NCBI GenBank assembly: GCA_964604045.1
Contig: CAZRXM010000006.1
Span: 1-32,622, forward strand
From: DRVP01 sp964604045
GTDB lineage: Archaea; Thermoproteota; Bathyarchaeia; Bathyarchaeales; Bathycorpusculaceae
Reading direction: 5' to 3'
Length of the DNA: 32,622 nucleotides
Part shown: positions 7,886-15,016 of the stretch, piece after piece
How positions within the stretch are numbered: the stretch's first letter is position 1
Layout of the letters: each line of letters begins with the position of its first letter
The notes under the pieces: model-generated
Told to the model about the DNA's origin: nothing
Database searches by the model: none
The model's input: only the letters and a program-made list of their open reading frames with translations
Program-made: the position numbers and the translations under genes

Positions 7886-9039
7886 TGAACAAGCTTTTCC
7901 CGACGCAGGAAATAGGAAGCCTAGCTAAACCAGCGTGGAGGGTTAAGGCCTACAGAGGAGAAACCCCTTCCAGAGAAGAAATAGTCGAAGCTGTCGAATG
8001 GGGACGGATTTTAGGATTAGAAAACCTTGAAGCCCTAAAAAAACTGCTAGAGAAACCTGAAAAAACAGCTGAATACAGAAAAGCAATACTCCAGTGGTCT
8101 GCGTTATACGCCATACGTTTCTTCGAAAAAGCTGGGCTAGACATAATTTTTGATGGAGAACAATGGCGCTCAGAAATGTACGAGCACGTTATACGAAACA
8201 CGGAAGGCTTTAAATTTTTAGGCTATGTCAAATCCTTCGATTATAGATACTTCAACAAGGCTGCATGTGTAGGTAAACCAGCATATACAAAATCCTTTTA
8301 CGTTGAAGAATTCGTATTCACAAAGAATAACACTGGAAAAATGATTAAGGTTCCCTTCACAGGACCATACACGCTTGCAGATTGGACTTTTAACGAATAT
8401 TATGAACGAAAGGCAACCGCCCAGATAAAGGATTTCAGACAAAGAAAAAGCTACGCGAGAAGAGAGTTCATCTTCGACTTGATTAAAGAAGTTTTAAGAC
8501 CGGAGATAGGTCGCTTGATAGAGGCTGGAGCTAAATGGATTCAGATAGACGAACCAGCGGCCACAACAAACCCCTCAAACGAAGAGATGCAACTTTTTGT
8601 GGAAGCTTTCAATGAAACAGTTAAGGGTTTTAACTGTGTTTTCAGCCTCCACAATTGCTACAGCAACTACAAGATCTTAGCCAAATACGCAAGCCAGCTG
8701 AGAAACTGTAGTCAGCTAGCCTTAGAATTCGCCAACAGAGACGCTACACAAACGGGAGTAGGCGAAACGAGGATCGGATACAACGAGTTAAAAATTTTTG
8801 AGGAAAACGGCTATCAAGGAAACTATGGTCTAGGTGTAGTGGACGTACACACGGACTTTATTGAACCCCCAGAACTCGTTAGAGACAGAATCCTCCATGC
8901 AGCAAAAATCGTAGGCAACCCAAACAGAATATTCGTTAACCCAGACTGTGGATTGCGAACAAGAAAGTGGGAGATAAGCTTCGTGAAACTTAGGAACATG
9001 GTTGTGGGCGCGGAGCTTGCAAGAAAAGCCCTCCAATAA
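7885..9039 (+). CDS. Core methionine synthase (MetE C-terminal catalytic type)
   Basis: A 384-residue stand-alone catalytic MetE barrel, about half the size of bacterial MetE. Substrate and zinc residues are all present: IDEPA near 221-225, zinc ligands H256 and C258 in SLHNCY, E281 in LALEFANRD, and C355 in NPDCGLRTR, plus GVVDVHTDFIEPPELV near 318-332. The family transfers a methyl group to homocysteine. Short archaeal enzymes are known to use methylcobalamin or corrinoid-protein donors rather than methyl-tetrahydropteroyl-polyglutamate; the donor here is unknown. The SAM synthetase and HTH-CBS regulator at 21.7-23.5 kb are the next steps of the same pathway in this window. Confidence 0.85.
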   Translation: MNKLFPTQEIGSLAKPAWRVKAYRGETPSREEIVEAVEWGRILGLENLEALKKLLEKPEKTAEYRKAILQWSALYAIRFFEKAGLDIIFDGEQWRSEMYEHVIRNTEGFKFLGYVKSFDYRYFNKAACVGKPAYTKSFYVEEFVFTKNNTGKMIKVPFTGPYTLADWTFNEYYERKATAQIKDFRQRKSYARREFIFDLIKEVLRPEIGRLIEAGAKWIQIDEPAATTNPSNEEMQLFVEAFNETVKGFNCVFSLHNCYSNYKILAKYASQLRNCSQLALEFANRDATQTGVGETRIGYNELKIFEENGYQGNYGLGVVDVHTDFIEPPELVRDRILHAAKIVGNPNRIFVNPDCGLRTRKWEISFVKLRNMVVGAELARKALQ

Positions 9040-9151
9040 ACAGTTATAAAAATTTTCACAACACCATACAATAATCGAAGCAAAAACGGGTTCAAGTTAG
9101 AAAGGAAATTACAAAAAATTTTGGAGCCAAAAAAGTTTCTGTTAAAAATGC

Positions 9152-9160
9152 TTATTAAAA
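9152..9160 (+). promoter_or_regulatory. TATA box and Shine-Dalgarno for glmS
   Basis: TTATTAAAA lies in the 161-base gap after the MetE pair. A start of transcription about 26 bases downstream would leave a short leader containing GGGAG at 9191-9195, five bases before the glmS ATG at 9201. Confidence 0.45.
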
Positions 9161-9200
9161 CAGAAAAACCAGAGTAAAACAAGCCTTTCAGGGAGAGTAA

Positions 9201-11033
9201 ATGTGCGGAATATTTGGCTGCATTCTAAAGAATGGAAGCCCAGCCGCGCCGGTAATACACCAAGCTTTAAAACGCCTAGAGTATAGGGGATACGACTCGG
9301 TTGGAGAAGCAACAGTACACGAGGGAAAACTTTACATAAAAAAGGACAGCGGTAAGATAGATGAAGTCCATAAAATTCATAATCTCGACGATTTACCCGG
9401 AAGCACAGGTATAGGCCACACGAGATGGGCGACCCACGGAGCCCCCTTGCAAATTAACGCACACCCCCATGTCGACTGCACTGGACAAGTGGCTTTGGTC
9501 CACAATGGCATAATCGAAAACTTCGCTGAATTGAAAATTGAACTCGAAAATAAGGGACACGTGTTTGTTTCGAAAACGGACACCGAGGTTATCGCCCATC
9601 TCATTGAAGAGGCATTTAAAAACAATCCGTTTCTAAGCCTTGAAGACGCTGTACTCGAAGCTGTGCGGAAGATTGAGGGCTCATACGCCATCGCGGTGAT
9701 CTCCACCAAAGAGCCGAACAAGATTGTTTGCGCCAGAAACGAAAGCCCTCTAGTCCTCGGGTTAGCGGAAAACGCAGTCTACTGCTCTTCAGATATCCCA
9801 GCCTTCCTGCCATTAACCAACAAGACGGTCGTCATCGAAGACGGGGAGCTTGCAATCTTAACCCATGAAGGTTTTGAAATAAAGAAAATTGCAGATGCAA
9901 GCCCTGTAATGCGAGAACCAAAGATAGTTGATTGGACTCCTGAGATGGCTGTCAAACAAGGCTTCCCCCATTTTATGTTGAAAGAAATACACGAGCAACC
10001 AGCATGTCTAAGAAACACTTTGAGGCTTCAAGAGCATTATCTAGATTTAATGGCAACATTCTTAGACCGTGCCAAGGAAGTTTTTCTAGTCGCCTGTGGA
10101 ACATCCTTCCATGCGTGTCTAGCAGCTTCTTATATGTTTTCCAAACTCGCCTATTTGGCTACATACCCTGTGATCGCCTCGGAATTTATAGAGCAACATG
10201 GCAAGTCCGTAAACATTGACAGCACAATCTTGGCGGTAAGCCAATCTGGAGAAACAGCTGACACCCTCGCAGCGGTAAATGTTGCTCGGCAGAGAGCTGC
10301 CACAATTTTAGGCTTGACAAACGTGATAGGATCAACATTAACAAGGGTTTCCCGTGTTTACATATGCCAACAGTCTGGGCCGGAAATAGGTGTAGCTGCT
10401 ACGAAAACCTTCACGTCTCAGCTTTCAGTCCTTGCACAATTAGCCCTCAGACTAGCCAAGAAGAGAGGGAAAATATCCCAAGACGAAATGGACTACATAG
10501 AGGCGAAGCTTAGAAAAATCCCAGAAATAGTTGAAACAGTACTAGTAACCCAAGAAGAGAAAGTCAAAGGCATCGCTAAAAAATACAAAGACGCGAAATT
10601 CTTCTTTTTCCTTGGAAGGGGGATAAGTACAGCCACAGCCTATGAAGGCAGGCTTAAGCTTATGGAGATAGCCTATGTCCCCGTCATAGCTTTCCCAGCT
10701 GGTGAAAGTAAACATGGACCAATAAGCCTTGTGGAAGAGGGAACCCCTGTAGTTTTCGTATGTCCAAAGGATGACACCCACAAAACCGCCGTAGGAAACA
10801 TCATGGAAATGAAGGCTAGAGGAGCTTCAATTATAGCCATTATAGAGGAGGGAGACGAGGAAGTGAAGAAACTCGCCGACGATTACGTGGAAATACCAAA
10901 GGGCGTTCCGGACGTTTTATCACCAATACCATTCGTTGTCCCACTACAGCTTCTGGCCTACTACATGGCTGTGGAAAAGGGATACGACCCGGACAAGCCC
11001 AGAAACCTGGCAAAATCGGTGACAGTGAAGTAG
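9201..11033 (+). CDS. glmS: Glutamine--fructose-6-phosphate aminotransferase (isomerizing)
   Basis: Makes glucosamine-6-phosphate from fructose-6-phosphate and glutamine, the first step to UDP-GlcNAc and related sugars. The 610 residues are standard length. Cys2 of MCGIFGC is the glutaminase nucleophile once Met is removed. The Ntn domain follows with RLEYRGYDSVG, GHTRWATHG and the HNGIIENF loop. Two SIS domains fill the rest: ACGTSFHA and SQSGETADT in the first, LGRGISTATAYEGRLKLMEI and GESKHGPISLV in the second, ending with the conserved LAKSVTVK tail. The start is fixed by the Cys. The TAG stop touches an upstream in-frame GTG of pcm. Confidence 0.97.
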   Translation: MCGIFGCILKNGSPAAPVIHQALKRLEYRGYDSVGEATVHEGKLYIKKDSGKIDEVHKIHNLDDLPGSTGIGHTRWATHGAPLQINAHPHVDCTGQVALVHNGIIENFAELKIELENKGHVFVSKTDTEVIAHLIEEAFKNNPFLSLEDAVLEAVRKIEGSYAIAVISTKEPNKIVCARNESPLVLGLAENAVYCSSDIPAFLPLTNKTVVIEDGELAILTHEGFEIKKIADASPVMREPKIVDWTPEMAVKQGFPHFMLKEIHEQPACLRNTLRLQEHYLDLMATFLDRAKEVFLVACGTSFHACLAASYMFSKLAYLATYPVIASEFIEQHGKSVNIDSTILAVSQSGETADTLAAVNVARQRAATILGLTNVIGSTLTRVSRVYICQQSGPEIGVAATKTFTSQLSVLAQLALRLAKKRGKISQDEMDYIEAKLRKIPEIVETVLVTQEEKVKGIAKKYKDAKFFFFLGRGISTATAYEGRLKLMEIAYVPVIAFPAGESKHGPISLVEEGTPVVFVCPKDDTHKTAVGNIMEMKARGASIIAIIEEGDEEVKKLADDYVEIPKGVPDVLSPIPFVVPLQLLAYYMAVEKGYDPDKPRNLAKSVTVK

Positions 11034-11061
11034 TGGTTAAACCACGTCTAAGATGCAAACG

Positions 11062-11069
11062 TATTAAAA
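11062..11069 (+). promoter_or_regulatory. TATA box for pcm
   Basis: TATTAAAA is centred 27-28 bases before an in-frame GTG at 11093, the spacing expected for a leaderless archaeal mRNA. It supports a separate promoter for pcm and a start downstream of the glmS stop. Confidence 0.45.
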
Positions 11070-11092
11070 CTTGTTTCACATATTCTGGTTTG

Positions 11093-11825
11093 GTGTCATG
11101 TTTGGAGAAAGATTTGGAAAGAGCTTGGGAAAAACTGATCCAAAGCTTAGTAAAAGAGGGAATACTCCGAACCCCTATGGTTATAAGGGCTATGCAGGCG
11201 GTTCCCCGCGCCAAATTCATGCCAGAAAATTTGCGACAATACGCCGCTGCGGACACACCCCTTCCAATTGGTTTTGGGCAGACGGTTTCAGCGCCACATA
11301 GCCTAGGTAATTGACTCCTAGGCTAGGCGAAACATGGTAGCCATTATGAATGAAGCCCTCCAATTGGAAGTAGGCCAAAAAGTTTTAGAGGTGGGGGCAG
11401 GTTCAGGGTGGCATGCCGCCACAATAGCTGAAATAGTGGCGCCGAGCGACGTGCCCAGAAGCGAGTGGGGACACGTTTACACTGTTGAAATAATAGAGGC
11501 TTTAGCCGAATTTGCCAGAAAAAACATTATGCAGGCGGGTTATGGAGACCGTGTCACAGTGATATGCGCTGACGGTTCAATGGGTTATCCGGAAAAAGCC
11601 CCCTATGACAGAATTTTAGTGACGGCGGCTGCGCCGGATATACCTAAACCTTTGATTGAACAGCTCAAACCTGGCGGAATTATGCTTATCCCTGTTGGAA
11701 ATGTGCACTTTTTCCAAAGTCTAGTAAAGGTGACCAAAAACGCGGGTGGAAGAATAGTTAAAGAGAATCTCGGCGGAGTTGCCTTTGTTCCTTTGACGGG
11801 GCGCTATGGACATAAGCTTTTTTGA
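11093..11825 (+). CDS. pcm: Protein-L-isoaspartate O-methyltransferase, interrupted by a 34-nt candidate intron
   Basis: Repairs isoaspartyl residues in aged proteins using SAM. The first part (11093-11297) encodes LVKEGILRTPMVIRAMQAVP, the DTPLPIGFGQTVSAPH block, and stops at TGA 11312 if read through. The second part (11332-11825) continues with MVAIMNEALQL, the SAM-binding VLEVGAGSGWHAA, then ADGSMGYPEKAPYDRILVTA and the closing GGVAFVPLTGRYG. Family members read ...GQTVSAPHMVAIM... without a break. Joining 11297 to 11332 gives exactly this sequence and a 232-residue protein of normal length with no other damage. GTG 11093 is favoured by the TATA box; the frame is open back to GTG 11033. 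If the segment is not spliced, this is a disrupted gene. Confidence 0.8.
11298..11331 (+). other. Candidate bulge-helix-bulge intron in pcm
   Basis: Inner helix: TAGCCTAGG (11299-11307) pairs with CCTAGGCTA (11317-11325) over a 9-nt loop. Bulge ACA is at 11296-11298, central helix CGCC (11292-11295) pairs with GGCG (11326-11329), and bulge AAA is at 11330-11332. Cleavage after the second base of each bulge, the rule for archaeal tRNA-splicing endonuclease, removes 11298-11331 (34 nt) and leaves GCG CCA CAC ATG GTA (Ala-Pro-His-Met-Val). The outer exon helix is weak: TCAG 11288-11291 against C-TGG at 11333 and 11335-11337, with one bulged A and one wobble pair. That makes it a relaxed form of the motif. 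Confidence 0.65.
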
Positions 11826-11844
11826 TGGTTAATTTGTGCTAGTT

Positions 11845-13272
11845 TCAGTTTAATGGTTCAAATCTCGCTGTGAAATGCCCCAGAACTTTAGGGGCGTATA
11901 CGCGTTTTAAGCCTTTGATTTGATCTCTTTTCTCGTAAAGCTTTATCAGGCTCTCAGCAACGTATTTCAAGTGATTGTCAGTGTACACTCTTCGTGGAAT
12001 GGCAAGCCTCACAAGCTCCATGGGGGCTGGAATGAATTTTCCGGTAGCTTCATCAATTTTTCCAAAACATGAACTGCCCAGCTCAACAGCTCGAACACCG
12101 GCTTCGACGTAGAGCTGAACAACCAACGCTTGTCCTGGGAACCGTTCTGGAGGAATATGCGGCAAAAATCGTTTAGCATCAACATATACTGCATGACCCC
12201 CAGGAGGCTCAACTATTGGGACACCCCCTTCCCTTAGCAAACTTGCAAAAAAGTCCACCTGCCGGCGCCTGTAGGCTTGGTATTCTTCGTCTATCGCTTC
12301 ATACAAACCTATAGCCATGGCTTCTAATTCTCTACAGGCTAAACCACCATACGTGATGAAACCTTCGATGGCTATGGCTAAACTTTTGAATCTCTCGTAG
12401 AGTTCTTCAACGTTTGTGCATAAAAATCCGCCAATGTTTGTCAGAGCCTCCTTTTTACCGCTAAAGGTGCAACCATCTGCATACGAAAAAAGTTCTCTGG
12501 CGATTTCCTTAACACTCTTGTTTCTGTAACCCTCCTCCCTCATCTTAATGAGGTAACAGTTTTCAGCAAATCTACAAGCGTCTATGAAAAAGGGGATACC
12601 GTATTTTCTTGCAATCTCGCTAACCTCCCTAATATTCTGCATCGAAACTGGTTGACCGCCAACACCATTATTGGTTATCGTAACCATTATCAAGGGAATT
12701 TTCGCCGGACCCTTCTCCTTTATTAGTTGTTCAAGCTTATCAACATCCATATTGCCTTTAAACGGTAGAACCTTCTGTGTGTCAAAGGCCTCCTCAACCA
12801 CAAGGTTAACGGGAACCCCGCCCCTCAAAAGCACATTAGCCTCTGTAGTGTCAAAATGCATGTTGTTTGGGACATAACAGCCAGGAGAAACCATCGTAGA
12901 AAAAAGTATGTTTTCAGCGGCCCTTCCTTGATGGACAGGAATAAAGTACTTAAAGCCAAATATGTCTCTAATCGCTTTTTCCAAGGAGTAATAGCTCTCG
13001 CTTCCAGCATACGCTTGCCTCGTCCTTATCATGCCAGCCCACTGTTCATCGCTCATGGCTGAAGTCCCACTGTCCGTTAAAAGGTCTATGAAGACATCTT
13101 CAGCCCTAAGCATGAAAACGTTGTAACCGGCTTCTCTGATCAGCCTTTCACGGGTTTCTCGGGGATGTAGCCTTATCCGTTCAACCATTTTAATCCTAAA
13201 AGGTTCAGGTAAATCAAGCATCTTCTCGCTCATACGTCCCTCCCTCAGAAGGTCTTCAATCGGTTTAACCAA
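11845..13272 (-). CDS. tnaA: Tryptophanase (beta-eliminating PLP lyase)
   Basis: A fold-type I PLP enzyme of the tryptophanase/tyrosine phenol-lyase family, 475 residues, splitting tryptophan (or tyrosine) to indole (or phenol), pyruvate and ammonia. Seen: IDLLTDSGTSAMSD near 62-75, HQGRAAEN near 114-121, cofactor residues D231 and R234 in IDACRFAEN, and the PLP lysine probably K274 in SGKKEAL. At the position where tyrosine phenol-lyases carry Arg (MERG) this protein reads RAVELGSS, as tryptophanases do (RAVEIGS), so I prefer tryptophanase. An N-terminal extension of about 20 residues precedes the usual PEPFRIK start. It is divergent from nothing nearby; fen lies 22 bases upstream on the same strand. 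Confidence 0.85.
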   Translation of the reverse strand: MVKPIEDLLREGRMSEKMLDLPEPFRIKMVERIRLHPRETRERLIREAGYNVFMLRAEDVFIDLLTDSGTSAMSDEQWAGMIRTRQAYAGSESYYSLEKAIRDIFGFKYFIPVHQGRAAENILFSTMVSPGCYVPNNMHFDTTEANVLLRGGVPVNLVVEEAFDTQKVLPFKGNMDVDKLEQLIKEKGPAKIPLIMVTITNNGVGGQPVSMQNIREVSEIARKYGIPFFIDACRFAENCYLIKMREEGYRNKSVKEIARELFSYADGCTFSGKKEALTNIGGFLCTNVEELYERFKSLAIAIEGFITYGGLACRELEAMAIGLYEAIDEEYQAYRRRQVDFFASLLREGGVPIVEPPGGHAVYVDAKRFLPHIPPERFPGQALVVQLYVEAGVRAVELGSSCFGKIDEATGKFIPAPMELVRLAIPRRVYTDNHLKYVAESLIKLYEKRDQIKGLKRVYAPKVLGHFTARFEPLN

Positions 13273-13294
13273 GAATTGTTAATAAGAGTTTAGA

Positions 13295-14329
13295 TTACCC
13301 GAACCACTTCTCCAACGTTGTTTTACCCTTCAGCTTCACCAAACCTTTTTGCGCCCTTTCAAGGGCCTTTCGCACGCGATCTTCAGAGAAATCCCTTTCA
13401 CGGCAAAGGAAAGCTACAACGCCCTCAACATCAGGCTCTTTCCATTCTATCTTATAATCGTCAGTAACCGTGGGGTGTAAGAAAATCTCCTTGATTTTTC
13501 TCGGATCCACTGGAAACTCCGCGTCTTTAAGATGTGGCAAAACATTTTCCAGATTGCCATACTCTTTAATAAGTTTTAAGGCTGTTTTCGGCCCTATGCC
13601 CTTTACGCCTTCAGGGTTAAAGTCGGTTCCAATCAAAATCCCAATGTCAACCAGCTGTTCATGGGTTATTCCGCACTCCTCTAAAACACGTTCGAGCTCC
13701 ACAATCTCAGGCTCAATTTCCACATACACGTTTTTCCCCGGAAGCTTCCTCCTCCCGGATATTGTCACATTCCTAACAAGCCTTGGGGCACCGAAGAGTA
13801 GACTGTCATAGTCTTGGCTTGCACAATAATTCGCATCCCCACGTTTAACTATGTGGGCCGCTTGGGCTTCCCCCTCACTTGGAGCTTGAACCCACGGAAC
13901 ACCCATCAAATCCAGAAGACGTTTACTATCCTCCACCATATAGTCCTTGAGGCTGGCAGTGGCTTGCGCATACATCCGTGCCTCTTCGATCCTACCCTCC
14001 CTCAAAGCCTGCTCGTACTTCACCAAAGCCTCTTCCTTGACTTTCATACGCCTCTTAACTTCAGCCTCCTTTAACGCAGGAGGGGTACCGTCAAACACGT
14101 AGATAGGTTTAATGCCCAACTCAAGGAAGTTGCTTGTTCTGTAAAGTAAACCGCTCAGATGGCTTGTTATACGGCCACTACTATCTTTCAAAGGCGTGCC
14201 GTCAGGCTGACGTATTATTGCCAAAAACTGGTAAAGCGCGTTATAAGCATCTATCGCGATAGATTTGCCACTTAAATCTTCCAGCTTAATGGGAGTTTTC
14301 GGAACGAGATCCCTAAGGTTTACACCCAA
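13295..14329 (-). CDS. fen: Flap endonuclease 1
   Basis: Removes 5' flaps during Okazaki fragment maturation and repair. The 344 residues are typical. Metal-binding acids are in place: D27 (IAIDAYN), D80 (YVFDGTPP), E152 and E154 (APSEGEAQA), D173 and D175 (SQDYDSL), D236 (IGTDFNPE). GVKGIGPKTALKL near 243-255 is the helix-hairpin-helix. The end, KTTLEKWFG, is a PCNA-interacting box. The start is TTG (14329), giving the canonical M-G-V-N-L. It is divergent from the Zn-ribbon gene across a 140-base AT-rich gap. Confidence 0.95.
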   Translation of the reverse strand: MGVNLRDLVPKTPIKLEDLSGKSIAIDAYNALYQFLAIIRQPDGTPLKDSSGRITSHLSGLLYRTSNFLELGIKPIYVFDGTPPALKEAEVKRRMKVKEEALVKYEQALREGRIEEARMYAQATASLKDYMVEDSKRLLDLMGVPWVQAPSEGEAQAAHIVKRGDANYCASQDYDSLLFGAPRLVRNVTISGRRKLPGKNVYVEIEPEIVELERVLEECGITHEQLVDIGILIGTDFNPEGVKGIGPKTALKLIKEYGNLENVLPHLKDAEFPVDPRKIKEIFLHPTVTDDYKIEWKEPDVEGVVAFLCRERDFSEDRVRKALERAQKGLVKLKGKTTLEKWFG

Positions 14330-14469
14330 ACCTTAACGCGCCCAATCTTTAAGTGAAAAACAAACAATAAAAGCTTTAAATTTCAAATACCCCAAGGCTG
14401 AAGGAAACCATACAAAATATAAGGAAGCTCAGCGATTTACAAACCATCAACCATAATGGAGGAGCACAC

Positions 14470-14658
14470 TTGACTGAAAAAACAACCACACTAACGCTGG
14501 TCGCATGTACAAGTTGCAGCAAGCCCATACCACCCGGAGTCGAATCTACAAAGTTTCTATGCCCAAACTGCGGCGAGATACTGATAAGGCGCTGCAAGAA
14601 GTGTAGAAAATTCGGACGTACATATAAGTGCCCAAAATGCGGGTTCACAGGCCCGTGA
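14470..14658 (+). CDS. Zn-ribbon protein linked to translation (COG2888 type)
   Basis: 62 residues, almost entirely two zinc knuckle pairs: CTSCSKPIPPG, FLCPNCGEILIRRCKKCRKFG and YKCPKCGFTGP. Archaeal proteins of this pattern are annotated as predicted RNA-binding Zn-ribbons, and they commonly sit just before the aEF-1beta gene, as here. The start is TTG at 14470 with a strong GGAGG at 14458-14462 seven bases upstream; the ATG at 14455 is out of frame and closes at once. One base separates its stop from the EF-1beta start, so the two are probably coupled. Confidence 0.85.
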   Translation: MTEKTTTLTLVACTSCSKPIPPGVESTKFLCPNCGEILIRRCKKCRKFGRTYKCPKCGFTGP

Positions 14659-14659
14659 C

Positions 14660-14947
14660 ATGGTGATGAGTATGGGAAGCGTTATTATCACATACAAAAT
14701 TTTTCCAGCGGACATAACAGTAAACTTCGACGACCTAAAAAAGAAAATTGAAGCGTCACTACCAGAGTTCGCTACAATACATGGGTATGGCGAGGAACCA
14801 GTGGCTTTCGGTTTAAATGCACTGTTGTGCGCCATTAAAATCCCAGAGGACAAAACAGGCGTTTTAGAGGAGCTTGAGAGGAGACTTGAACAAATAAGCG
14901 AGATAAGTCAAGTGCAAACCTTGATGGTGAGAAGGGTTAGCAAGTGA
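14660..14947 (+). CDS. ef1b: Translation elongation factor aEF-1beta
   Basis: The guanine-nucleotide exchange factor for aEF-1alpha. Only the C-terminal exchange domain is present, as in other archaea, 95 residues or fewer. Seen: VIITYKIFPADITVNFDDLK, the HGYGEEPVAFGLNALLC core, and VLEELERRLEQISEISQVQT. Three in-frame ATGs compete: 14660, 14666 and 14672. The last gives the family start MGSVIITYK and has GGTGATG ahead of it, so it may be the true start. It is the downstream member of the pair with the Zn-ribbon gene. Confidence 0.9.
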   Translation: MVMSMGSVIITYKIFPADITVNFDDLKKKIEASLPEFATIHGYGEEPVAFGLNALLCAIKIPEDKTGVLEELERRLEQISEISQVQTLMVRRVSK

Positions 14948-14958
14948 GGGGTTAAACC

Positions 14959-14966
14959 TTTATATA
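14959..14966 (+). promoter_or_regulatory. TATA box for cdc48
   Basis: TTTATATA lies in the 69-base gap between EF-1beta and cdc48. It would place transcription start near 14990, leaving a leader of roughly 25-30 bases before the GTG at 15017. Confidence 0.5.
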
Positions 14967-15016
14967 GGAATTGTGCTGTTTCGAACAGAGGAACATCGTT
15001 TATAGAAGGGTTTTAA

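Noticed and set aside
11093..11825. pcm as two separate genes with re-initiation at ATG 11334
   Set aside because: The second ATG falls on an internal conserved Met of the family, and the 34-base insert has splice-motif geometry, so one interrupted gene fits better; re-initiation cannot be excluded.
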